From Candidatus Peregrinibacteria bacterium (GTDB lineage Bacteria; Patescibacteriota; Gracilibacteria; Peribacterales; Peribacteraceae): 64,000 bases of DNA. Position 1 is the stretch's first letter, and every line of letters starts with the position of its first letter. The translations under genes and the position numbers were made by a program. The DNA lies in assembly GCA_030649955.1 (NCBI GenBank), contig JAUSFD010000004.1, positions 1 to 64,000 on the forward strand, read 5' to 3'. The notes beneath the pieces are model-generated. The model had not been told where the DNA came from. It did not search any database and saw only the letters and a program-made list of their open reading frames with translations. Below, in pieces: positions 24,873-33,139 of the stretch.

Positions 24873-25060
24873 TCGAAACCTTCCCGGCCTTGCAAACGTG
24901 AACGGAGTGAAGCCCAAGGAGAAGTCCTGGCAGAGGAGGTTTCGCTCACGGAGGGATACCGCAAGAAACTCACCGAGGCCTTGAAGTTTTCTCTGGCGCC
25001 CCCGTGCGCGGAATGCTTCGACCGGCGGTCCAGGAAGATTGTATCACAGCACGGTGAAAT

Positions 25061-25080
25061 CGGCAGCAGTCCTGCTGCCG
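25061..25080. terminator. 20-bp hairpin after the small secreted-protein gene
   Basis: CGGCAGCAG and CTGCTGCCG pair perfectly across a TC loop, 16 bases beyond the stop at 25096 on the minus strand. No clear T-run follows. The rest of 24873-25095 holds no recognisable feature. Confidence 0.55.
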
Positions 25081-25095
25081 ACCACCGTACGAGCG

Positions 25096-25284
25096 TCAAT
25101 TCTGTTGCTGGATACTGATGACGTTCACCGATACCCCGATGATCGTCGAGGAGATACTGGTGCGGGCACGCGCACGCACCGTCACACTCTGACTGTGGTG
25201 CGCGGAAGCGACTCCCGTGAGGGAGAGGGAGAGCGCGATGGTCATCGCACTCGCACAAATACGAACTGCTCGAGCAGTGAACAT
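25096..25284 (-). CDS. Small secreted protein (62 aa)
   Basis: The frame contains an ideal signal peptide: a basic start (MFTARAVR), a hydrophobic core (AMTIALSLSLTGV) and the AxA site ASA-HH. The mature part is about 34 residues, rich in Val, Ser and Thr, and ends in IQQQN. No family is recognised. The longer upstream frame (to 25533) is not protein-like and overlaps the nuclease gene, so ATG 25284 is chosen. It lies downstream of the PD-(D/E)XK gene on the same strand. Confidence 0.6.
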   Translation of the reverse strand: MFTARAVRICASAMTIALSLSLTGVASAHHSQSVTVRARARTSISSTIIGVSVNVISIQQQN

Positions 25285-25411
25285 GGAGTGAGGGGGGTAA
25301 GGAGATTCCATTCTCCCCTCTCCTCTCCAGAAGGGAATCCGTTTGCCTTGAAGGAATCCTGCCGTGTGATCTCTCAGTACCATTCGGAATTCAGGATCGA
25401 CGGGAGGCAAG

Positions 25412-26161
25412 TCATTGTGCGAGACCTCCCTCCGTCGCTTGAGCGTCACGTCTGTACGCACACCATTCGCATTCCTCAGCCGTAGGTGGGAGCTGTGTGC
25501 GCTCCAGGCAGAGGCGTGCTTCGCGGAGAGCATCCCCTACCCAGGAAGCGTCGCCTGCATGCGCTAGCAACTGCACGGAGAACTCGAGCTTCGCATCGAA
25601 TGCCTCTCTATCCTTGAGCGCGTTGACGTAGACGAAGTACCCCGTTTTTGAGACACGATACCCCTTGGCTCGCAGGAGCCACTGGTACATCTCCAGTTGG
25701 CGCTTGTTGGCTGCTTGCCACTTCCCTTCGAGGGAAATCTCGCGATCCGTGCTCGTCGCTTTGTAATCAACCACGATGAGCTCTCCCTGCGGCGTCACCC
25801 ACACGTCGTCGACTGCTCCGTAGAAGAGGAAATTTGTCTCCGCATGGAGGACCTCGATACCGCGGAAGGGATCGCGCCACTCTGCGAGCTCAGGATGCTT
25901 GTACGGGATCGCATCGACCCCATACGTCTCCATGAGAGGGTGCTTGCGCTTCTCCGCGCGGTGGATGTCGAATTCCTTCTTGAGGAGAGTATCGACAGCG
26001 AGGTTCAAGGAGAATGCGGGGCCATCCGGCCTCCCTACTCCGAACTTACGATCCAGGGAGAAGCATCGTGGACACGAGAGGAAGAGCTCCACCTTCGACC
26101 TGCTCAAGCGGTAGGGCTCCGTCGATGCGGGGTCGAAGAGGTTTCTAGTACGCAGCGTCAT
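25412..26161 (-). CDS. PD-(D/E)XK nuclease, Cas4/RecB-like
   Basis: The 249-aa protein shows the nuclease motifs GAVDDVWV (metal-binding Asp) and IVVDYKAT (D-x-K) followed by QLEMYQWLL (motif QxxxY). Cysteines in SCPRCF near residue 30 and in LCLERTQLPPTAEECEWC near the C-terminus match the Cys placement of the 4Fe-4S cluster in Cas4/AddB-type nucleases. No cas genes or CRISPR array lie nearby, so a role in DNA repair or recombination is more likely than adaptation. It ends a minus-strand pair with the DUF4383 gene. Confidence 0.82.
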   Translation of the reverse strand: MTLRTRNLFDPASTEPYRLSRSKVELFLSCPRCFSLDRKFGVGRPDGPAFSLNLAVDTLLKKEFDIHRAEKRKHPLMETYGVDAIPYKHPELAEWRDPFRGIEVLHAETNFLFYGAVDDVWVTPQGELIVVDYKATSTDREISLEGKWQAANKRQLEMYQWLLRAKGYRVSKTGYFVYVNALKDREAFDAKLEFSVQLLAHAGDASWVGDALREARLCLERTQLPPTAEECEWCAYRRDAQATEGGLAQ

Positions 26162-26170
26162 AGGAAAAGA

Positions 26171-26226
26171 GGATTTTGATTAGGATTAGGGTTTGGTAGC
26201 CCAAATCCTAATCCAAATCCTAATCC
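26171..26226. terminator. TTAGGATTAGG-type word-repeat hairpin
   Basis: Repeats of GATTAGG and GGTTTGG on the left (26171-26197) face CCAAATCCTAATCC repeats on the right (26200-26226). It lies between the DUF4383 gene and the nuclease gene. The same words recur at 31161-31195 and 31585-31607. Confidence 0.55.
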
Positions 26227-26228
26227 AT

Positions 26229-26594
26229 TCAGACTCTCTCGTGATGGTACGTCCCGAAGCCAACGATGAGGCAGACCGCAGTGATCGCCGCATGCAGATA
26301 ATTGTCCGCCATGTTCACGGAGAAGTACCCGAGGATGTCGCCATCCATTGTGAATCCTAGGTACGTGACAAGACCGTACACTACCCCGAAGACGATGAGG
26401 AAGTGCCGCGCAGTCTGGTAGCCGCGTGAAGCCGCAACGAGGGCGACAATGCCGCTGACGAGGTGGATGACGTTGTGGACGAGATCAACCTGGAAAACGA
26501 GGAGCATGTCCTCTACGAAGAACCCGGCGACGCCAACGAGGGCAAGCACGAGACCGAGGATCCAGGTGAACGGGCTAACGAGATTCCTGTGCAT
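26229..26594 (-). CDS. DUF4383 family membrane protein
   Basis: The 121-aa protein has four membrane helices. The second begins with the DUF4383-like VHNVIHLVSGIVAL, and the last reads ITAVCLIVGFGTY before a short His-containing tail. Family members are small bacterial membrane proteins of unknown function. It is divergent from the desaturase gene, and a word-repeat hairpin separates it from the nuclease gene. Confidence 0.82.
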   Translation of the reverse strand: MHRNLVSPFTWILGLVLALVGVAGFFVEDMLLVFQVDLVHNVIHLVSGIVALVAASRGYQTARHFLIVFGVVYGLVTYLGFTMDGDILGYFSVNMADNYLHAAITAVCLIVGFGTYHHERV

Positions 26595-26760
26595 GGGAAG
26601 GAGGGGAAGGGATCTTCGGCGAAGGATAGCACACGCGTTCTACGCAGCGACATCACCGCGTATCCTTGCAACAGAATCCATCACCTCGTACGCAATGCTC
26701 CTCTCAGAGAGTCGACAAACTACTTTCGGCGACGGGGCGTTTCCTCTACCATTCGGCGGA

Positions 26761-28077
26761 ATGCAGGGAAACACGCAATTAACGCAGATGAACTATTACC
26801 CGCTCCTACGAGCGCAGATCGTGGAGAAGGGTCTCCTAGAGAAGAAACCGATCTCTGTCCTGCTCCACCTCATCTTGGCGGTTACTTTACTCGGTCTCTC
26901 CATTGTCTGTGCGACACTCTTCCCCCCGCTATCCACAGTGGTATTCGCCGTGGTCGGAGGGTTCGGCTCGCTCCTCCTGGGGTACGTCATGCACGATGGC
27001 GGACATCGACAGTGCAGCAGGGATGAACGAGTGAACAACCTCTTCGGATGGTGCGCAACGGTGTTCCTCGGCACATCCTTGATCGCCTGGATGGATGTGC
27101 ACAATGCGCACCACAATCAACCCAACCACGAGGACGACGATCCTGATGTGACTGTCCCTTTCGTAGCGTATTCACAGAAGCAAGTTCATTCCGCTCAGAG
27201 GAGACCCTACCGATGGTTCATCGCCCATCAGACGTGGTTCTACGTACTGCTCCTCTCGCTCGTTCCTTATTCAAAGAGGTACTACGGCCTGTACCAGCTC
27301 ATGTTGAAGAAGGAGAAGACCGCTGCTGTCTGCCTAGACCTTGCGATCGTTCTGCTCTGGCACGTGTACTACTACGGTGGATTGTGGTTCCTCTTTGGAT
27401 TCTGGAACATGCTCCTCTTCACGAGTATCCACCAAGCTGCACTCGGTATTTTCTTCGGCATGGTCTTTGCCCCCAATCACAAGGGAATGCCCATCATCGA
27501 GAGGGGCGAGCAGCTGGACTTCTTCACTCGCCAGGTGATCACCTCGAGGAATATGCACCCGAATCCCATTACAGATTTCCTCTACGGTGGATTGAATTAT
27601 CAGATTGAGCACCACCTTTTCCCGCACATGCCCCGCTACAACCTCGCACGCGCCAAGGTCGTCGTCGAGAAGTTCTGCAAAGAGCACGGCGTTCCGTACT
27701 ACGAGACGACCATCATGGACTCCTACCGCGAGGTGTACCGGAGCTTACGGGAGATTGCCGACTACGCCCGATCGCAACCAGCCACCGTCGCCTTCCTACG
27801 TGAGAAGCTCACATTCGCTATCGAGAATGCTCAGCAGGAGGTCGAGCAGTTCCTGGAGAAGTCCATCCACCAGCAACTCGACTCTGTGCAGTACGAGAGT
27901 CTCAAGCGCACCCACGATCTCGCTTGCGAGCGTTTAACCGCCATTCGCACCCGGATGATGCAGGCATCGGAGCAGCGCAAGGAACGCCTGCAGGAGTACT
28001 ACCGGGAAGTGCAAGCGCTTGTGCAGCGAATGCGCTCTGTGGCAAAGCAGCGAACTGGTGTACTCATCAAAGCATGA
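26761..28077 (+). CDS. Membrane fatty-acid desaturase (front-end type His boxes) with coiled-coil tail
   Basis: The first 320 or so residues form a di-iron acyl-lipid or acyl-CoA desaturase: HDGGH (box 1), HNAHH (box 2) and QIEHHLFP (box 3, whose Gln is typical of front-end Delta-6-like enzymes), with hydrophobic pairs between them. There is no cytochrome b5 domain. The final 110 or so residues are a charged helical coiled coil (for example LREKLTFAIENAQQEVEQFL), not part of the usual enzyme. It uses O2 and an electron donor, striking in a lineage mostly regarded as anaerobic. ATG 26761 has TACCAT 8 nt upstream; ATG 26695 is an alternative. Confidence 0.87.
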   Translation: MQGNTQLTQMNYYPLLRAQIVEKGLLEKKPISVLLHLILAVTLLGLSIVCATLFPPLSTVVFAVVGGFGSLLLGYVMHDGGHRQCSRDERVNNLFGWCATVFLGTSLIAWMDVHNAHHNQPNHEDDDPDVTVPFVAYSQKQVHSAQRRPYRWFIAHQTWFYVLLLSLVPYSKRYYGLYQLMLKKEKTAAVCLDLAIVLLWHVYYYGGLWFLFGFWNMLLFTSIHQAALGIFFGMVFAPNHKGMPIIERGEQLDFFTRQVITSRNMHPNPITDFLYGGLNYQIEHHLFPHMPRYNLARAKVVVEKFCKEHGVPYYETTIMDSYREVYRSLREIADYARSQPATVAFLREKLTFAIENAQQEVEQFLEKSIHQQLDSVQYESLKRTHDLACERLTAIRTRMMQASEQRKERLQEYYREVQALVQRMRSVAKQRTGVLIKA

Positions 28078-28172
28078 GAGATCACAGTGGTGGAGTGAAG
28101 AGGAGTCAGCACAAAGGAGGGTAGTGCAAAGTGGAGAGGCGGAGTCCATTTCAGAGTGCTAGAGTTGACGCG

Positions 28173-29063
28173 ATGGCGACTTCAGTGATCGGTTTCGATT
28201 TAGGTGGCACGAAGAGCGCGGTCGTGCGTTACGATGCGATCACTCTCACTCCCCAGGCGTCTGAGCGTACGGTAACGAGCGCAGAGAAGGGTCTAGAAGC
28301 AGTGTTGGAGGATGTCCTCTCTCTCATCGAGAAATTGCGAACGCCCGATACTGTTGCTGTAGGATTGGGAGTCCCCGGCCTCATCCTCCAACCGGAGGGG
28401 AGGATACTCCGAACCCCGAACATCCGGAGTTCCGGTCCTGTTGACGCTCTCGCCCTCCTCCGCGCTCGACTGAATCTGCCTGTCGCCATCGAAAACGACG
28501 CGCACTGCTTTACGCTTGCGGAAGCCATAGCTGGTGCTGGTCAAGGTTCCCGCGTCTGCGTGGGCATCACGATGGGAACGGGTGTAGGAGGCGGTATCGT
28601 GGTCGATGGGGAACTCCTGTACGGACATCACGGGTTCGCGGGGGAGATCGGTCACATGCTCCTCCAGCCGGGAGTGCCGCCATTCAAATCCGAGGATACG
28701 CGCGGAGAGGTGGAGCAGTTCCTCTCCGGTACAGCCATGGGCAAGCGTTGTGAAGCAGCCGAGCGCCCAGAGGATTACCTGGAGGGACAGGTCTGTGCGT
28801 TCATGCAGCCGCAGGTCTTCCGCGAAGTCGCCTGGCTCTGCACGAGCATCGTGTACCTCCTCGATCCCTCCATCATCGTCTTCGGCGGGAGTGCGGGACG
28901 GGCGCTGAAACCTCACCTCCCCGTCGTCACGGAGGAATTGCGTCGATGGCTGCTGCCGGACACTCCCCTCCCCGCACTCACCATCGCGAAGCGTGATGAT
29001 GCGGCAACACTGGGTGCGGCGATCCTCGCTCTGCGAGCCTATGAGAAAGAGAAGAGTACTTGA
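28173..29063 (+). CDS. ROK-family sugar kinase (glucokinase-like)
   Basis: The 296-aa protein has the ROK ATP motif GFDLGGTKSA, the catalytic ENDAH, a GMGTGVGGGIV-like phosphate loop (TMGTGVGGGIV) and GEIGHM. The zinc-binding CxCGxxGC signature that normally follows is absent: the segment reads PFKSEDTRGEVEQF. The kinase is therefore a zinc-less variant. It probably phosphorylates glucose or another hexose and feeds the nearby pentose-phosphate genes. A TAGAGT -10 box ends 7 nt before ATG 28173, predicting a leaderless mRNA. Confidence 0.87.
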   Translation: MATSVIGFDLGGTKSAVVRYDAITLTPQASERTVTSAEKGLEAVLEDVLSLIEKLRTPDTVAVGLGVPGLILQPEGRILRTPNIRSSGPVDALALLRARLNLPVAIENDAHCFTLAEAIAGAGQGSRVCVGITMGTGVGGGIVVDGELLYGHHGFAGEIGHMLLQPGVPPFKSEDTRGEVEQFLSGTAMGKRCEAAERPEDYLEGQVCAFMQPQVFREVAWLCTSIVYLLDPSIIVFGGSAGRALKPHLPVVTEELRRWLLPDTPLPALTIAKRDDAATLGAAILALRAYEKEKST

Positions 29064-29074
29064 ACGTTAAGATC

Positions 29075-29128
29075 TTGTTAGCTTCTTCGCTTCCTAGGGA
29101 ACGTGTATGCTATTTGAAGAAGCTAACA
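29075..29128. repeat. GTTAGCTTCTT word-repeat hairpin
   Basis: TTGTTAGCTTCTTC near 29076-29090 faces GAAGAAGCTAACAA near 29116-29129. It shares its word with the hairpin at 4484-4535 and lies between the ROK kinase and the M23 gene, where it may terminate the former. Confidence 0.6.
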
Positions 29129-29137
29129 AATTCGCAC

Positions 29138-29680
29138 ATGATCTTCTGTCCCCTTCCCGGCACCCCCCTCATCACTCAAGGATTTGGTCAGAATCCCGAG
29201 TTGTACGCGAGCTTTGGGTTCGCAGGTCACGATGGCATCGACTTCGGAGTTCCCGAGGGGACAGTGACGTACGCACCACATGATGGGAAAGCGACGGTGA
29301 AGGACGACGGGACAAACGGGTACGGTCTCCACCTCGTGATTGACGATGGGAAGCGGAGGAGTCTGCTGGCTCACCTGAGTGAATGCTCTGTGCAGAACGG
29401 GCAGAGCGTGTACCAAGGGGACCCCATCGGGAAGAGTGGGAAGAGCGGCAACTCTTCCGGCCCGCACGTCCACTGGTCGTATAAAATTCTGAAGAACGGC
29501 GTCGTGCAGAACCAAGACAACGGGTACGCGGGTGCTGTCGACGTCACGGAGTTCACACGTTTATGGCTGGACAAGGACCTCCATCACGACGCGGAGTACA
29601 CAGAAGATGCTGAGCAGTACCTCTCTATGACGTTTGCGGCGAATCAGTACCTCCAGAATCCAGCGCGGCACATTGGATAA
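29138..29680 (+). CDS. M23-family metallopeptidase domain protein (LytM-like)
   Basis: The 180-aa protein is essentially one M23 domain: HDGIDFGVPEGT supplies the His and Asp zinc ligands, and GPHVHWSYK the HxH motif. Such enzymes cut glycine or stem-peptide bonds in peptidoglycan. No signal peptide is present from ATG 29138, and the frame upstream runs through the word-repeat hairpin, so export would need another route or a different start. A phage-endolysin-like origin is possible. The C-terminal 45 residues are an unassigned acidic helix. Confidence 0.83.
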   Translation: MIFCPLPGTPLITQGFGQNPELYASFGFAGHDGIDFGVPEGTVTYAPHDGKATVKDDGTNGYGLHLVIDDGKRRSLLAHLSECSVQNGQSVYQGDPIGKSGKSGNSSGPHVHWSYKILKNGVVQNQDNGYAGAVDVTEFTRLWLDKDLHHDAEYTEDAEQYLSMTFAANQYLQNPARHIG

Positions 29681-29730
29681 AATAGAAATCCGATCATCGT
29701 TTTGCTATAGAAGCGAACAAGCTCACAAGC

Positions 29731-31122
29731 TCACTTCGTCCACTCTGTATGGAACTCTCCAGACTTGTCGATTCTCTGATATCCGTGAGCACCGAAAAAA
29801 TCCCGCTGCGCCTGCACGAGGTTCTGTGGCAGATCTTCGCGCCTGATGGTGTCGTAGTACGCGAGGGATGCTGCCATTGCCGGTGTCGGCACTCCCCTAC
29901 TCACTCCCATCTCGATGACGCGTCGCCAATCCGTCTGGCGTTCACCTCGGAAGCGTTCGAGAAGGGCATCCTTCGCTGCCTCTTCCTTCGAGGGAGACCC
30001 GCTCTGAGCAAGCTCGAACCAGCGCAGTAGAACGGAGCGAATGATGCAGCCGCCCTTCCAAATGCGCGCAACTTCCGCGAGTGGTAAGTCCCATTTCTCT
30101 TCATCAGAAGCACTCTTCAGGAGTTCGAAACCCTGTTGGTACGCAGAAATGGTGGAGAGTTCCAGAGCAGCCGTGACGAGTGCCCGTAACTTCTGCGGCC
30201 GCGGAAGCGGATCGTGGATATCGATGAATCTGGGGAGATCTGGGGATCGCTCTCGACCGGAGAGGATGCGTGCATCCACGGCGGCGTTGATCGTCGGGAT
30301 CGCAACGCCGTAGCTCATCGCCGCATCCGTTGTCCACTTCCCTGTCCCCTTCTGCTTCGCTGTGTCCTTGATCCTGTCGACGAGGTAGTCTTCCCCATCG
30401 CGCTTGCGGAAGATCTTCCCCGTGATCTCGAGGAGGAAGGACTTATACTCTGGAATCCCATTCCAAGCCTCGAACGTCTCTGCCAGTTGCTCATTGTTGT
30501 ACCCGCCGATGCTCTTCAGGACATCGTAGGCCTCCGCGATGAGTTGCATCAGTGCGTACTCAATCCCGTTGTGCACCATCTTCACGAAGTGACCTGCTCC
30601 TCCTGGTCCCAGGTGCGCAATGCACTTCCCTCCGTCACCATCATCCGCGGCCATCTTCGTGAGGAGTGGTTCCACGGTACGAAAACCTTCCTCGCTCCCT
30701 CCAGGCATGAGGCTAGGGCCAAGGAGTGCTCCGCTCTCTCCGCCGCTCACACCCATTCCAATGAAGTGGCTACCAGAACCCTTGAGCTGTCCTTCGCGAA
30801 CTTCTGTTTCGCGGTAATGACTGTTCCCTCCATCAATGAGAACATCACCCTTCGAAAGGTGTGGGAGCAACTCTTTGATTGTCGCATCTACTGCCTCGCC
30901 CGCGGAGACCATGAGGAGGATCGCCCGCGGACCCTTCAGGTTCTGAGAAAACTCTGCGATCGTCTTGGTCGGGAGGAAATCCCCTTCCGATCCATACCCC
31001 TCCATGAACGCATCCGTCTTCGATGACGTCCTGTTGTAGAGCACGACTGTCGCTCCGTTGCGCGCTGCATTGCGAGCCAAGTTTCCACCCATCGTGCCGA
31101 GTCCGATGACGCCGAGCTGCAT
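29731..31122 (-). CDS. gnd: 6-phosphogluconate dehydrogenase (decarboxylating)
   Basis: Gnd converts 6-phosphogluconate to ribulose 5-phosphate, CO2 and NAD(P)H. The 463-aa protein has the Rossmann motif GLGTMGGNLARNAA, DGGNSHYRET, GVSGGESGALLGPSLMPGG, the catalytic-region GAGHFVKMVHNGIEY and a C-terminal helical domain with YQRIDKSGEFH. The NYYTG-type full-length form is present. A TATACT box lies 9 nt before the ATG. Together with tal, tkt and the ROK kinase it forms a loose pentose-phosphate cluster. Confidence 0.96.
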   Translation of the reverse strand: MQLGVIGLGTMGGNLARNAARNGATVVLYNRTSSKTDAFMEGYGSEGDFLPTKTIAEFSQNLKGPRAILLMVSAGEAVDATIKELLPHLSKGDVLIDGGNSHYRETEVREGQLKGSGSHFIGMGVSGGESGALLGPSLMPGGSEEGFRTVEPLLTKMAADDGDGGKCIAHLGPGGAGHFVKMVHNGIEYALMQLIAEAYDVLKSIGGYNNEQLAETFEAWNGIPEYKSFLLEITGKIFRKRDGEDYLVDRIKDTAKQKGTGKWTTDAAMSYGVAIPTINAAVDARILSGRERSPDLPRFIDIHDPLPRPQKLRALVTAALELSTISAYQQGFELLKSASDEEKWDLPLAEVARIWKGGCIIRSVLLRWFELAQSGSPSKEEAAKDALLERFRGERQTDWRRVIEMGVSRGVPTPAMAASLAYYDTIRREDLPQNLVQAQRDFFGAHGYQRIDKSGEFHTEWTK

Positions 31123-31241
31123 GGTAATAGAAGTATAGGGGTAGCGTGAGTGAAAGAGCTAGAGCGAGGATTAGGATTAGGATTTGGGTTAGGAACGAGT
31201 GCTAACACAAAAAAATGGGAATGTTCCCTTAACGCCTAATA

Positions 31242-31270
31242 TTGCTTGAATGAAAACGCAAGAGCATACT
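31242..31270 (+). promoter_or_regulatory. Promoter of the small lipoprotein gene
   Basis: TTGCTT and CATACT are 17 bp apart, and the ATG follows the -10 by 7 nt, so the mRNA should be leaderless. Confidence 0.65.
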
Positions 31271-31277
31271 TTTCTTC

Positions 31278-31583
31278 ATGCGTCGTCTCTGTATTCCAGC
31301 CCTTGCTGGTCTAATCCTTATACTCAGCGGATGCGTCTCAAAATATGACTTCGATGTTGCGTGCAGTGATCTTGATATGGGTGTCCTTAAAGCCAATACA
31401 GAAGGATTTCTGTGCTCCGCGCCAAAGAAATTCGGTATTAAATGTGATGCCCGTACCGTTCAGAGGGTAGGAGGGTGGATCACTTGCACCACTCATGACG
31501 GCAAGAGAATTCGCATTACCATAACAAAAGAACCAAAGGATGATCCAGGTGCGGCTTACTATAGAAACAACGACCAGAAATAA
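31278..31583 (+). CDS. Small lipoprotein (101 aa)
   Basis: A lipoprotein signal peptide (MRRLCIPALAGLILILSGC) ends in lipobox LSGC and predicts lipid anchoring. The mature part of about 80 aa holds four more cysteines, probably two disulfides, in a small domain with RIRITITKEP. No family is recognised. The gene is AT-richer than its neighbours and is bracketed by inverted word-repeats (31161-31195 and 31585-31607), which may mean it arrived as a unit. Confidence 0.72.
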   Translation: MRRLCIPALAGLILILSGCVSKYDFDVACSDLDMGVLKANTEGFLCSAPKKFGIKCDARTVQRVGGWITCTTHDGKRIRITITKEPKDDPGAAYYRNNDQK

Positions 31584-31612
31584 AATCCCAAATCCAAATC
31601 CAAATCCTGTGC

Positions 31613-32257
31613 CTACCCCTTCTTCACCTTCTCCCAGTCCTCCAGGAACTTCTTCAAACCCACATCCGTCAGCGGATGCTTCGGAAGCTTCGTGAAGACG
31701 TCGTACGGAACGGTGCAGATGTGTGCCCCACACTTCGCGGCATCGACGATGTGCCGCGGGTGGCGCGTGGAGGCAACGAGGACTTCTGTATCGAACTTGT
31801 AGTGACTCCACACCTCCATGATGTCGCGGATGAGTTCCATGCCGTCCTCGCCTGCGTCGTCGAGCCTGCCGATGAAGGGACTGATGATGTTCGCCCCCGC
31901 CTTCGCAGCGAGAATTGCCTGCGGGACCGAGAAGATGAGTGTGGTGTTCGTGCGGATTCCCTTCGAACGGAAGTACTTGAGAGCTTTCAATCCCTCCGTC
32001 GTCATCGGCACCTTCACGTAGATGTGCTTGTGCCATTTGGCATACTCCTCTCCCTGCTTCTTCATTCCCGCGAAGTCCGTCGCCGTGACTTGCGCGGAAA
32101 CACAGGGCACATGCTTGCACATCTCGAGGACGGTCTTCTTGAAGTCTCCCCCTTCCTTCGCAACGAGGGATGGGTTCGTCGTCACGCCATCGAGCACCCC
32201 CCACGAGGCGATTTCGGCGACGTGTTTAGGGTTTGCAGTATCGAGGAAGAGTTTCAT
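31613..32257 (-). CDS. tal: Transaldolase (TalC/fructose-6-phosphate-aldolase subfamily)
   Basis: Transaldolase moves a dihydroxyacetone unit between sugar phosphates. The 214-aa protein belongs to the short TalC-type group: MKLFLDTANPKHVAEI, GVTTNPSLVAKEG, the Schiff-base Lys in YVKVPMT, NTTLIFSVPQAILAAKAGA and SPFIGRLDD. Transaldolase and F6P aldolase cannot be separated reliably by eye; transketolase 2 kb away favours transaldolase. It converges with the small lipoprotein gene, with a word-repeat between. Confidence 0.93.
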   Translation of the reverse strand: MKLFLDTANPKHVAEIASWGVLDGVTTNPSLVAKEGGDFKKTVLEMCKHVPCVSAQVTATDFAGMKKQGEEYAKWHKHIYVKVPMTTEGLKALKYFRSKGIRTNTTLIFSVPQAILAAKAGANIISPFIGRLDDAGEDGMELIRDIMEVWSHYKFDTEVLVASTRHPRHIVDAAKCGAHICTVPYDVFTKLPKHPLTDVGLKKFLEDWEKVKKG

Positions 32258-32348
32258 GCGAAATGGAGAATCGTGAACAGTATAGCCCCTTTCACGAGGA
32301 ATCGCTACGGGCTGCAGGATTCGATTCTTTCCTGTATCCTACCAGCTC

Positions 32349-33083
32349 ATGCAGTCTCTACGATTCCTCACCGGCAGCTTCTGTGCGCTCACACTGATCA
32401 GTTGCTCAACTCCTGAAGTCGTCTTCGAGCACCCACCCGTACCCGCTACGAGCTCGGCAGCTTCAACATCCAGTGCTGAGGCAACAGAGGAGCCAGTAGT
32501 GGAGAACCCAGCGGTAAAGCCAGGGAGTGTTCTCATCAAGGTCCCCTTCGCATCGCAGGCACCCCTCGGAAACTGGGATGATCCGTACCAGGAAGCATGC
32601 GAGGAGGCGTCGCTCATCCTCGTGCACCACTTCCTCGAGGACTTGGCGATCAGTCCTAGTCAGATGGATGACGCGATCATCGCGATTACACGCTGGGAGG
32701 GATTGGAGGGGTACTCGCAGGATGTCACCGTCGAAGAACTCGCGGAGATTGCGGAGAAGTACTACGGCTACTCTTCACGCGTCCTCACGGATGTCACAGA
32801 GGAATCGATTGAGCGTGAACTCGCGGCGGGCAATCCCGTCATCGTGCCACTCGCAGGACGAGATCTCGGGAATCCGTACTACAGTGGAGAGGGTCCCTGG
32901 TACCACATGCTCGTGATTGTCGGATACGACGATAGCCAGTTCATCACGCAGGATGTGGGGACGAAGCGTGGCGAGAACTATGCGTACGACAAAGGAGTTA
33001 TTCTCTCTGCGGTTCACGACTGGACAGGCGTGAAGGAGGAAATTCGAACAGGTCCGAAGGCAGCGCTTGTAGTCACAAAGTAG
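32349..33083 (+). CDS. Lipoprotein C39-like peptidase
   Basis: The 244-aa protein has a lipoprotein signal peptide (lipobox LISC at about 19), a Ser/Thr/Ala-rich linker, and a C39-like papain-fold domain: QEACEEASLIL holds the nucleophile Cys, and GPWYHMLVIVGYD the His, followed by ITQDVGT with a probable Asp. Such membrane-anchored C39-like proteases are frequent in CPR genomes; substrates are unknown. A TATCCT box ends 8 nt before the ATG (leaderless). It precedes the S23 gene with a word-repeat between. Confidence 0.85.
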   Translation: MQSLRFLTGSFCALTLISCSTPEVVFEHPPVPATSSAASTSSAEATEEPVVENPAVKPGSVLIKVPFASQAPLGNWDDPYQEACEEASLILVHHFLEDLAISPSQMDDAIIAITRWEGLEGYSQDVTVEELAEIAEKYYGYSSRVLTDVTEESIERELAAGNPVIVPLAGRDLGNPYYSGEGPWYHMLVIVGYDDSQFITQDVGTKRGENYAYDKGVILSAVHDWTGVKEEIRTGPKAALVVTK

Positions 33084-33116
33084 CTATCAGCGGTCAGCTA
33101 TCAGCTAGCAGCAGGC
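33083..33116. repeat. GCTATCAGCGGTCAGC word-repeat
   Basis: Repeats of AGCTATCAGC and AGCGGTCAGC lie just after the C39 gene. Their complements (GCTGACCACTGACCGCTG, 33501-33518) lie after the S23 gene, so that gene is bracketed by inverted copies. Confidence 0.55.
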
Positions 33117-33139
33117 AAAAACAATGGTAGTATCAGGAT

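Noticed and set aside
25285-25533. Upstream extension of the small secreted-protein frame
   Set aside because: A textbook signal peptide begins at ATG 25284, and the extension overlaps the nuclease gene in another frame.
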